Assembly (NCBI GenBank): GCA_023269865.1
Contig: JAGDWR010000042.1
Coordinates: forward strand, 6,335-21,264
DNA length: 14,930 nt
Direction: 5' to 3'
Source of the DNA: Candidatus Methanodesulfokora sp.
Lineage (GTDB): Archaea; Korarchaeota; Korarchaeia; Korarchaeales; Korarchaeaceae
Below the pieces are notes generated by a model. It was not told the origin of the DNA and ran no database searches. It saw only the letters and a program-made list of their open reading frames with translations. The translations under genes were made by a program, and so were the position numbers. Of the stretch, positions 7,044 through 14,930 are shown in pieces (positions within the stretch are counted from its first letter, which is position 1; each line of letters opens with the position of its first letter).

Positions 7044-7053
7044 TAAAGGCAGC

Positions 7054-7083
7054 AAAAATACCATCAAGAAAATAACCGAAAAA
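7054..7083 (-). terminator. U-rich terminator of the propeller gene
   Basis: Read on the minus strand, the gap just after the 859-residue gene has three T runs in close order: T5 (7083-7079), T4 (7072-7069) and T5 (7058-7054). Archaeal RNA polymerases stop at such U-tracts without a hairpin. For the convergent plus-strand gene only a TTTT at 7097-7100 is seen. Confidence 0.4.
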
Positions 7084-7127
7084 TGATGAAGTCAGGTTTT
7101 ATCCTATACTACAGACTAGGATCTATC

Positions 7128-9707
7128 TTATTCGGCTGATTCCTTCCTCCTTATCTCATCCCCTACTATCTCCACATCTCCCCTTTTTCTGACATATATT
7201 TTCAGAGCTGTCATCCTGAGCTCTGGGGGAACCATCGTGAGCATTGATGAGGGGGCTCTACCCCAGATCCTCAGCATTATGTCTATTCTTTTCTCCACAA
7301 CATCCCAGTTGTTTATTAGAACTTGTCTAGCAGCAATAATTCTCTTTCTCAGTGATGATATAGTCTCTGCTAATCTGTCCGCTTCGTTTGCTGCTTCATC
7401 TGATCTGCCAGATGAGAGAAGCTCCTCCACCTCTGAGATCTTCTCCTCAAGCTCAGATATCTCATCATGAAATACTTCTTCTCCTATTTCTCCTTCTACG
7501 CTCTCATTCAGCGACTTTACATCCAGCAGCTCACTTTTTATTCCATTTATTCTGTTTCTTATCTCTTCTATGCTTATTCCGGGTTTCACAAGTTCTTCTG
7601 GTTTTTCCCTCACCTGCACAACCTCAGGCACTGCCTCTACTTCAGGAGTTTTCACCTCCTCTGAGGGAGGAGCAACGACAGGAACTTTTGGAGGAAGCCC
7701 AACCACAGGAGTTGGCTTCTTTCTTCTTCTATAGACTAAAAGACCTACACCAACTAATGCTATGGCGGAGACAACAAGCAGATAGGGCATGCCTATCGCA
7801 AGACCTTTGCCTATCTGGGCCTGTGGACTTATCTGTACGCTACGAGAGATTTTATCAACTATTATTCCATTTACAGAGACTACAGCATCAAGCGAATGAT
7901 TCCCCTGAGCCAGTTTAATGGGCATTACAAACTCCTTAGACTCTCCCTCATTTGCAAAATAGATTCTAGTTTGATTTATCTTTGTCCCATCCAAGTATAA
8001 TTCCAGAGTCATGCTTACATTACTGCCGATTCTATTTGTAAGATTAGCCAGCAAGAGAAAACTGCCGTTCTTCTGGGCTATATCCAAGCTTATAACCTTT
8101 ACTGGCACTACCTCCAGTTGAGTTCTCCCTTCGGCCAGCACTTTTCCTTCTGATAAGATCCTCACGTGTAAAGTGGAGCTCCCCACCTGCTTGCCGAGCA
8201 CTTTAATGGATATCTCTGTCAATTTATTCTTTCCTACTTTTATCTTGTTGGGAAACGAGAGGACAACCCCCTGAGCTTCAGCTGAAAGATCGAATTCCTC
8301 CCTGCTCATTGTGTTATTTATGATCAAGTTTATGCTCTCTTTGCCGCCCAGTGGGATGGAAATACTTTCAGGCATCTTTAGCTTTAGCTCTCCAACAGCT
8401 ATAACCTGAGGTTGATATCTAGCTGATATGAAAGGAGGAAGTCTATGGCCATTTATTGCGAAGCCAGCAAGCAGATATGTCCAGTTCTCAGGAACTGTTG
8501 TTGAAATAGATATGGATTTGCAGAATCCAGGCGGTATCACAGCGATATCCAATGTTTTTGTATCGCCCGTGCTGTTATCAAGCATGTATAAAGATACCTT
8601 TTTCTCAGAGCTTGTGAGGAGACAGAGATCTCCTTTGACATAGACAGATCTTTCCTTCACATATCCTCTCCCCGAAAATAAGAGAAGATCCACTCTGCAT
8701 ATCATGAGGTCACCTGAGCTGGATATACCGGCTAAATAGGCCTCCCCTGACTCGGAAAATCCCCTGAAGGAAACTAGATTTGAGAAGCCCTCTATGTTCT
8801 TCTCGGCTATAGTTATTCCATATATACTTTTAATTATAATACTATTTGATCCAAGTATTAACATCGCGCCCTCCGATACAAGAGGCTGGCATAAAGGCCA
8901 TATATCCAGCATCTCGGATGAAATTGATCTATCGATCACATTTACTCTTAAGAGAGTTCCTCCTCCGGTCAGGACATATACATTATTTCCAACGGATACA
9001 AGCTGTCCAGCTGGGATGAAACCGGATTTTATATTTGTTATAACCTCGGTGGATCCATCCTTGTTTATCAACACAAGATCCTTATTGTCAGTTATTCCGA
9101 CAACCTTCCCAGCAACAGAGCCAATGTTCAAGAGAGCTATGTTCACTTGTACTGTATAACCACCTGAAAATATCAGATAAGTGCTCTTGCTCGTTACAAC
9201 AGCCACTCCATCGGAAAATGGAACTAATGATTGAGGTACAGAATCAAGCTTTATGCTCCTAACCCTTCTAAGGCTTAATAAGCTCAAAGCCACCAGATTT
9301 CCAGAGTTCAGAGGGACGTATATCATCCCGCTGCTTATCACAGGCTGCGTGGATACCTCATCTCCCAGCGAAACGGAATCCAGAACATTGCCATTGCTTG
9401 CATCCACTAGATAGAGGTATCCTCCTGTTGAAAAGACAAGCAGAGATGAATCAACCCCCAGGAGAAACCTTATGCTGTAAGGAAGGGATGAGGTCCATGC
9501 CTCTTTTCCATCGAAACATAGCTTTTTCAGCATGTTTTTAAGAGCCACCACCACTCCATCTGACAGTATTTGAGGTGTTGGGATTGACTTCATATCACTT
9601 GGAGAGATCCCCAGCTTTAACGTGATGACATTATCATTATTAGCAATAACATTAGCGTATTGTAGAAAGAGGACCATCAGGAGAAGTGTTGCAATTTCCC
9701 TGCGCAT
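7128..9707 (-). CDS. Membrane-anchored beta-propeller protein with cytosolic coiled coil, function unknown
   Basis: I do not recognise this 859-residue protein as a named family. It starts with a signal peptide (1-22, RRE followed by ATLLLMVLFLQYA). Residues about 45-345 form a PQQ-like/BamB-like propeller, seen in repeats such as GGYLYLVDASNGNVLDSV (95-112) and SGNLVALSLLSLRRV (135-149). Residues about 440-535 and 536-628 look like two Ig/CARDB-like beta domains. Eight N-glycosylation sequons (Asn378, 408, 464, 547, 555, 563, 578, 603) all lie between the propeller and the membrane. One transmembrane helix (about 637-659) is followed by RRRKK, placing the C-terminus inside. A Pro/Glu linker (664-710) leads to a coiled coil (about 712-795) and a basic end with WGRAP and VPPELR (815-831). 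The start has GAGGAG at 9714-9719. The gene follows gltX by 67 bases. Confidence 0.85.
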   Translation of the reverse strand: MRREIATLLLMVLFLQYANVIANNDNVITLKLGISPSDMKSIPTPQILSDGVVVALKNMLKKLCFDGKEAWTSSLPYSIRFLLGVDSSLLVFSTGGYLYLVDASNGNVLDSVSLGDEVSTQPVISSGMIYVPLNSGNLVALSLLSLRRVRSIKLDSVPQSLVPFSDGVAVVTSKSTYLIFSGGYTVQVNIALLNIGSVAGKVVGITDNKDLVLINKDGSTEVITNIKSGFIPAGQLVSVGNNVYVLTGGGTLLRVNVIDRSISSEMLDIWPLCQPLVSEGAMLILGSNSIIIKSIYGITIAEKNIEGFSNLVSFRGFSESGEAYLAGISSSGDLMICRVDLLLFSGRGYVKERSVYVKGDLCLLTSSEKKVSLYMLDNSTGDTKTLDIAVIPPGFCKSISISTTVPENWTYLLAGFAINGHRLPPFISARYQPQVIAVGELKLKMPESISIPLGGKESINLIINNTMSREEFDLSAEAQGVVLSFPNKIKVGKNKLTEISIKVLGKQVGSSTLHVRILSEGKVLAEGRTQLEVVPVKVISLDIAQKNGSFLLLANLTNRIGSNVSMTLELYLDGTKINQTRIYFANEGESKEFVMPIKLAQGNHSLDAVVSVNGIIVDKISRSVQISPQAQIGKGLAIGMPYLLVVSAIALVGVGLLVYRRRKKPTPVVGLPPKVPVVAPPSEEVKTPEVEAVPEVVQVREKPEELVKPGISIEEIRNRINGIKSELLDVKSLNESVEGEIGEEVFHDEISELEEKISEVEELLSSGRSDEAANEADRLAETISSLRKRIIAARQVLINNWDVVEKRIDIMLRIWGRAPSSMLTMVPPELRMTALKIYVRKRGDVEIVGDEIRRKESAE

Positions 9708-9713
9708 TAGAGT

Positions 9714-9760
9714 CTCCTCTCTCTAGTAGTTATAAATGTGCTGTCCAGAAGTCTATACCA
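9714..9760 (-). promoter_or_regulatory. Promoter candidates and Shine-Dalgarno of the propeller gene
   Basis: On the minus strand GAGGAG (9719-9714) sits six bases before the ATG and is a good ribosome site. Of two TATA-like boxes, GGTATAG (9759-9753) would give a leader of about 20 bases that includes this site. ATTTATAA (9737-9730) looks stronger but would start transcription at about the ATG and exclude it. Read-through from gltX is also possible. Confidence 0.35.
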
Positions 9761-9774
9761 TAATAGTTTCAAGG

Positions 9775-11529
9775 TTATTCATGAGAGAATATTAAGTTTA
9801 CAGTTCTGTCGAGTGAGTCCACTCTGGCAAATCCGTATCTTATCAAATGTATCATATCACCTGGTCTCAGCTCTTTCATCGCAGGCTCCCCGAATCCTCC
9901 CACTAATGATATAGAGTAGGAGGACAGAGGCTTAATTACTTTAACCGGGACTGCTTGATCCGCCGGAACCCACTGAATCACTTTCTCCGATTCCTTCTTC
10001 TCCGATATATGCTTGAGGGAAATTTCATCAGGCATTATGCTCCTCACAACTGCCGTTGAAAGGCCTCTAAGCCTTATAACATCCCCCTCCTTTAGCGTTT
10101 TCTTGTCCTCGCCAGCTATGTAAAGCACAGCCACCCCTTTCTTTGCAGGAACTTTTATCTCCCTATAACCCATATCATGCCTGCTCGGGTGCACTTGAAC
10201 GGTTGCCTTAAGTCCTTCAGGAAAGTTCTCCACAACAGCCCTTACTGGATCAGGAACAAACATATATCTTGGAACGACCGAATCCAGTATCTTCCTATTA
10301 TAAGCAGCTATAGCATCCATTGATATCGTGGAATCAACCTTACTTGGACCAAGATCGTAGAAAAATCGGGATATAGCCTCCGGAGTTATTCCTCTCCTGA
10401 ACAGACCTCTTAAAGTGGGAATTCTTGGGTCATCCCATCCTTGAAGAATACCTGATTCTATCAAGGGCCTTATATATCTCTTGGAAAGAGGGACTCCCTC
10501 CACTGTAACTCTCCCAAATTGTATCATCTCATACTTTCTCAAGTTCAGCTTCTCCAGAATTGTCCTCTGAACTTCTACATGGGGCTCAAATTCCTTGCTT
10601 CTAAAGGCATGAGTTACCCCTGTCAGGGAGTCCATGACGCTTATGGAGAAATCGTATGTCGGGTAGACTCTGTACTTCCTTCCCTGTATTGGATGTTCTG
10701 CTTCCACTATCCTGAATATTCCAGGATCTCTCATTGTGCGGTTGGGGTGATTCATGTCAGTCTTCAGCCTCAAATGCGCCCCTCCTTCCGGTATGCCTCC
10801 GTTTATCATCTCTTTCCATAGCTCCATGTTCCTCTCCTTGGGATTTCTCCTGTGCTCACATTCCACCCCCTCAGCCCTGAGCCTTCTCACTTTTTTTGCA
10901 TCACAAGTGCATACATATGCATCTTCCTGCTCTATCAATCTTTCCGCCATTGAGTACATTTGGGGCAAGTAATTTGACTCTATTATCTCCTCATCCCACT
11001 TTCCTGGAGAAAGACCCAGCTCTCTCTCAGCTCCCTCAAGCAGGGCCTTGAATTCCTCCCTTATAGCGTCATAAAACTCCCTTTTCTCAACCCTAGGATT
11101 TGTGTCTTCAAATCTCAGGAGGAATTTTCCCTTGTAGATTCTAGCATATATAAATGGAACAAGAAGTCCCTTGGCATGGCCCAATGTTGGATATCCATTC
11201 GGTTCCGGAGCGACCCTTGTCACTACTGATCCTATTTCAGCATTCTTAAGTTCTGGCCATTTTCTCTCCCCTTCTTGTTTCTTCTTCTCCACAGTAACTC
11301 CAAATTTTGATGATATATCTTCTAGATCAGCTTTTTCCATTCTATTCACTTCTTCTACAATCTGTTCAACTATTTTCTTTATCTCATGTGCCTGGCTTCT
11401 ATACTCCGGAAGTTCTGCCATTATCTTAGCCATAACAGGTTCTATCTTAGCTTTTCCATATTTCATGGCGTTCTGAACAGCATACTTCATGGCAAGCTCT
11501 TCTATCTTGTTTCTCTCAATTCCATCCAT
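9775..11529 (-). CDS. gltX: Glutamyl-tRNA synthetase, archaeal type
   Basis: This enzyme charges tRNA(Glu) with glutamate. In archaea, which lack a glutaminyl-tRNA synthetase, the same enzyme normally also mischarges tRNA(Gln) for later amidation by GatDE. It has 584 residues, usual for the archaeal/eukaryotic class with an all-beta anticodon-binding C-terminus (about 420-584). An archaeal helical N-extension (1-95) precedes the class I catalytic domain. The HIGH motif appears as TLGH (115-118) within APEPNGYPTLGHAKG, and the KMSKS loop as PLSKR (347-351). FEDTNPR (140-146) is the glutamate/ATP-site signature. Cys207-x-Cys209-x14-Cys224-x-His226 is the zinc site found in many GluRS. A weak ribosome site and an upstream TATA at leaderless distance precede the start. 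The neighbours nfnB (56-base gap) and the propeller gene lie on the same strand. Confidence 0.96.
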   Translation of the reverse strand: MDGIERNKIEELAMKYAVQNAMKYGKAKIEPVMAKIMAELPEYRSQAHEIKKIVEQIVEEVNRMEKADLEDISSKFGVTVEKKKQEGERKWPELKNAEIGSVVTRVAPEPNGYPTLGHAKGLLVPFIYARIYKGKFLLRFEDTNPRVEKREFYDAIREEFKALLEGAERELGLSPGKWDEEIIESNYLPQMYSMAERLIEQEDAYVCTCDAKKVRRLRAEGVECEHRRNPKERNMELWKEMINGGIPEGGAHLRLKTDMNHPNRTMRDPGIFRIVEAEHPIQGRKYRVYPTYDFSISVMDSLTGVTHAFRSKEFEPHVEVQRTILEKLNLRKYEMIQFGRVTVEGVPLSKRYIRPLIESGILQGWDDPRIPTLRGLFRRGITPEAISRFFYDLGPSKVDSTISMDAIAAYNRKILDSVVPRYMFVPDPVRAVVENFPEGLKATVQVHPSRHDMGYREIKVPAKKGVAVLYIAGEDKKTLKEGDVIRLRGLSTAVVRSIMPDEISLKHISEKKESEKVIQWVPADQAVPVKVIKPLSSYSISLVGGFGEPAMKELRPGDMIHLIRYGFARVDSLDRTVNLIFSHE

Positions 11530-11551
11530 CGTCCATCGTTGAGAAGCCAGC

Positions 11552-11578
11552 TTAATAAACTAATTCTGGTTCTATAAG
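11552..11578 (-). promoter_or_regulatory. TATA-like boxes before gltX
   Basis: On the minus strand TTTATTAA (11559-11552) is centred about 26 bases from the gltX ATG, which fits leaderless initiation. CTTATAG (11578-11572) would give a leader of about 20 bases in which I see no convincing ribosome site. Both lie in the 56-base gap after the nfnB stop. Confidence 0.35.
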
Positions 11579-11585
11579 TATTAAA

Positions 11586-12992
<1,407 letters not shown>

Positions 12993-13898
12993 TTATATCA
13001 TCCCCCTTTCTTTTTTCCACTTTTCAAATGAAATCTTCTCCAAATCCTTATAGTAGTCAAGTCTTCTGAGAAGCTCGTCGAAATCCACTTGATGAGCATC
13101 GAATTCAGGTCCATCGACACAAGCGAATCTGATTTTCCCTCCTATTGAGACTCTGCATACGCCGCACATTCCAGTGCCATCAAGCATTATCGGGTTCAAG
13201 CTCACCACTGTCTTTATCCCATGAGGTCTGGTTAACTCGGCTATGAGCTTCATCATTATCATAGGACCAACTGCATGGACTAGATCTATTTTTCTTCCGT
13301 TCTCAATTAGTTTTCTCAGCGCATCTGTGGTGAAGCCCTTCATCCCATAGCTTCCATCGTTTGTAGTCACTATTACTTCATCGCTGACCTTTCTAAGCTT
13401 CTCCTCCCAGAAGATAAGATCCTTGCTCCTAAATCCCAATATGGATACAACTGTGTTTTTCCTTTCTTTCATTGCTTTTGCCACTGGATATATCTCAGCA
13501 ACACCAACTCCTCCTCCAATCATTACAACAATGCCAAAATGATCTATATGGCTGGGATTTCCCAGAGGTCCCAAGATGTCAAGTATTGACTGGCCAGCTT
13601 CGTACAATCCTAGCTCATAGGTGGTCTTTCCTACCTCCTGAGCCACTATTGTGATGGTCCCCTTGGAGGGATCTGCATCTGCTATTGTTAGAGGGATCCT
13701 CTCCCCTCTCTCATGAAGTCTTATCACAACAAACTGCCCAGGTTTTGCATTTCTTGCTATAGCAGGAGCTCTTATCTCAAATAAGTTGATCTGAGGAGCA
13801 AGTCTCTCCTTATGCACTATAAGGGCATTCTTTGTCCCTATGGTTTCCATTATATTTGATTTTCCTACCTCAGTACTCTCATTGCAAGCAGCCCTCAA
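12993..13898 (-). CDS. nfnA: NfnA / SudB: FAD and [2Fe-2S] subunit of NADH-dependent reduced ferredoxin:NADP+ oxidoreductase
   Basis: The small, ferredoxin-NADP reductase-like subunit of the NfnAB complex. It has 301 residues from a TTG start at 13898, chosen because GGTGATTGA lies directly before it, the same geometry as in the SDR gene. The alternative ATG at 13850 (residue 17) matches the usual family N-terminus better but lacks a ribosome site. A FAD-binding beta-barrel (about 20-115) contains AKPGQFVVIRL (51-61) and RIPLTIAD (67-74). The nucleotide domain contains GGGVGVAEIYPVAKAM (128-143). The [2Fe-2S] site is at the C-terminus: MLDGTGMCGVCRV (238-250) and FACVDGPEFDAHQVDF (258-273), with Cys245, Cys248, Cys260 and a nearby Asp240. 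This fits the Asp(Cys)3 ligation reported for Pyrococcus sulfide dehydrogenase. It is directly joined to nfnB, with no intervening base. Confidence 0.93.
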   Translation of the reverse strand: MRAACNESTEVGKSNIMETIGTKNALIVHKERLAPQINLFEIRAPAIARNAKPGQFVVIRLHERGERIPLTIADADPSKGTITIVAQEVGKTTYELGLYEAGQSILDILGPLGNPSHIDHFGIVVMIGGGVGVAEIYPVAKAMKERKNTVVSILGFRSKDLIFWEEKLRKVSDEVIVTTNDGSYGMKGFTTDALRKLIENGRKIDLVHAVGPMIMMKLIAELTRPHGIKTVVSLNPIMLDGTGMCGVCRVSIGGKIRFACVDGPEFDAHQVDFDELLRRLDYYKDLEKISFEKWKKERGMI

Positions 13899-13901
13899 TC
13901 A

Positions 13902-13940
13902 ATCACCCACTTCTATCTGCACCAGTTAGATTAAAAATTT
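13902..13940 (-). promoter_or_regulatory. Promoter and Shine-Dalgarno of nfnAB, overlapping the end of the ABC permease gene
   Basis: On the minus strand an AT-rich TATA-like AAATTTTTAA (13940-13931) directly follows the stop codon of the ABC permease. Its centre is about 37 bases before the TTG, so transcription should begin near 13910. GGTGAT (13907-13902) then sits three bases before the TTG. The same T5 run (13937-13933) could also act as the upstream gene's termination tract. Confidence 0.5.
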
Positions 13941-14930
13941 TTACGAAGGAGATATGGTCTCTCTTGAGAACATCTTGGAGCTTATCCAAACAAATAGAAT
14001 CAGATAAGCCACTGAAAGCAGAAGACTCTCTATTATTGGCAGAAAATCGCTGGGATTTAACATTATGTCTCTGGAAAATACGATTAAGTTGACTACAGGA
14101 ACAAATCTGAGAGCTCCCATCATGGATGGGCTCATGTACGGAACTGCTATTATGGGGATTATTAGGGCCATTGTTATGAAGCCCACATACTGTTGAGCTT
14201 CTTTAAAGCTTTTCGCAAAAGAGGCCCCTATTGTTATAAGAGCATTGCCTGTTAAGGCTGATAATATCACAGCTGTTATTATCCCTGCTACCACTGCAAT
14301 AGGATTGTAACTTATCCCGGGAAACATGTCCTTTAGACTGAAGCTAATTGATTCAGAGGGATAAAATGGAATAAATGTCACCATGAGGATCAGGCTTATT
14401 CCAAGAGATATTATCATCGTTAGAGCACTTAAGAAAGCTATCATCGCCATCGCCAAGTACTTTCCCATGAGAACTGAAAAATCACCTATAGGATTAGACA
14501 GAAGAGCTTCAAGCGTCTTTCTCTCTCTTTCTCCTGCTATCATGTCCAAGGCGAAGGAGCTAGCTCCTGATATCGCTATTATCCCCACGAACATAGGTAA
14601 CAACATTGCTGAGAAGACGCCTGCGGGGCTTACGCTGACCCCCTTTGGCACAACTTCTCTCATCTCGGTTCTCACTGGTTCAACGTACTCAAGGCTCATG
14701 TTTATCTGTTTCAACCTTTTATACAATATGCTTCTGCTGTAGCTATTGACAACATTTGATATCACGCTAACGGCCATGCTGTACTTCATGTTGTATGGGT
14801 CAAAGTAGTAGGTAATTGTCGCACTTTTTCCAGCAGATATCCTCTCAGAGAAATCCTTAGGTATCAAAACAACTAGATCAGCTATTCCTCTTGCCATAAC
14901 CTCGCTCACATTTACCTCTTTATTCTCCAC
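13941..14930 (-). CDS. ABC-2 type transporter permease (5' end outside window)
   Basis: A membrane subunit of an ABC exporter, resembling the NatB/ABC2_membrane_3 group. The frame is open through the right edge, so the N-terminus with the first transmembrane helix is missing, and the GTG at the edge is probably internal. The visible part begins with an extracytoplasmic domain (about 1-100, containing DLVVLIPKDFSERIS). Helices follow at about 105-131, 155-187, 210-238, 245-268 and 300-320. The coupling-helix signature AGERERKTLEALLSNP (132-147) between the first two helices is diagnostic of the family. The ATP-binding partner is expected upstream, beyond the window. The substrate is unknown; NatB-type systems are linked to sodium or drug efflux, but nothing here shows that. 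The gene ends 42 bases before nfnA and its stop runs into the nfnA promoter. Confidence 0.88.
   Translation of the reverse strand: MENKEVNVSEVMARGIADLVVLIPKDFSERISAGKSATITYYFDPYNMKYSMAVSVISNVVNSYSRSILYKRLKQINMSLEYVEPVRTEMREVVPKGVSVSPAGVFSAMLLPMFVGIIAISGASSFALDMIAGERERKTLEALLSNPIGDFSVLMGKYLAMAMIAFLSALTMIISLGISLILMVTFIPFYPSESISFSLKDMFPGISYNPIAVVAGIITAVILSALTGNALITIGASFAKSFKEAQQYVGFITMALIIPIIAVPYMSPSMMGALRFVPVVNLIVFSRDIMLNPSDFLPIIESLLLSVAYLILFVWISSKMFSRETISPS

Noticed and set aside
7083..7139. Possible C/D-box guide RNA: ATGATGA (7083-7089) and CTGA (7136-7139) about 50 bases apart, in the gap after the methyltransferase gene.
   Set aside because: No D' or C' boxes can be found between them, the bases flanking the boxes do not form a terminal stem, and the CTGA lies inside the coding end of the minus-strand gene.
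9775..11529. Glutaminyl-tRNA synthetase instead of GluRS, suggested by the PEPNGY stretch before the HIGH motif.
   Set aside because: The archaeal helical N-extension, the Cys-x-Cys/Cys-x-His zinc site and the all-archaeal context fit GluRS; archaea normally make Gln-tRNA by amidation.

Overview
The window looks like chromosomal DNA of an archaeon, most likely a thermophilic member of the Thermoproteota/Korarchaeota side. The evidence is a eukaryote-like TIP49/RuvB-like ATPase, an archaeal-type glutamyl-tRNA synthetase, TATA-like boxes about 35-50 bases before start codons, Shine-Dalgarno motifs of the GGTGAT/GGAGGTG type, a possibly leaderless gene, and heavy use of AGA/AGG and ATA codons. 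No genus can be named from the sequence. There are no mobile elements, CRISPR arrays, rRNAs or tRNAs. Coding density is very high and the longest non-coding gap is 138 bases.

Layout. Bases 1-3910 run on the plus strand: the 3' part of an APC-family amino-acid permease with a universal-stress-protein-like tail, a short-chain dehydrogenase, and the TIP49-like AAA+ ATPase. A minus-strand pair at 3907-4598 follows: a stand-alone Lrp/AsnC effector-binding (RAM) protein translationally coupled to a small Usp-fold protein, whose stop codon interlocks with the TIP49 stop. Next come an M24B prolidase/Xaa-Pro aminopeptidase (4737-5870) and an RlmI-type PUA-methyltransferase (5883-7043) on the plus strand, 12 bases apart. 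From 7128 to the right edge everything is on the minus strand. Read in the direction of transcription this is: the 3' part of an ABC-2 permease, nfnA-nfnB (NADH-dependent reduced ferredoxin:NADP+ oxidoreductase, also called sulfide dehydrogenase SudBA), gltX, and an unrecognised 859-residue membrane-anchored beta-propeller protein.

How the genes may work together. The permease, the RAM protein, the Usp protein and the proline-peptide peptidase could form a loose amino-acid uptake, sensing and recycling neighbourhood, but that is inference from adjacency. NfnAB would balance ferredoxin, NADH and NADPH pools and supply NADPH, for example to reductases such as the SDR. TIP49, the rRNA-type methyltransferase and GluRS are information-processing genes.

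Most of the window is ordinary archaeal housekeeping. The parts that deserve a second look are the 859-residue membrane protein (external propeller, sequon-rich stalk, one TM, cytosolic coiled coil), the two Usp-like domains that carry an arginine-rich loop where ATP-binding Usp proteins have glycines, and the Asp-Asp Walker B of the TIP49 protein.
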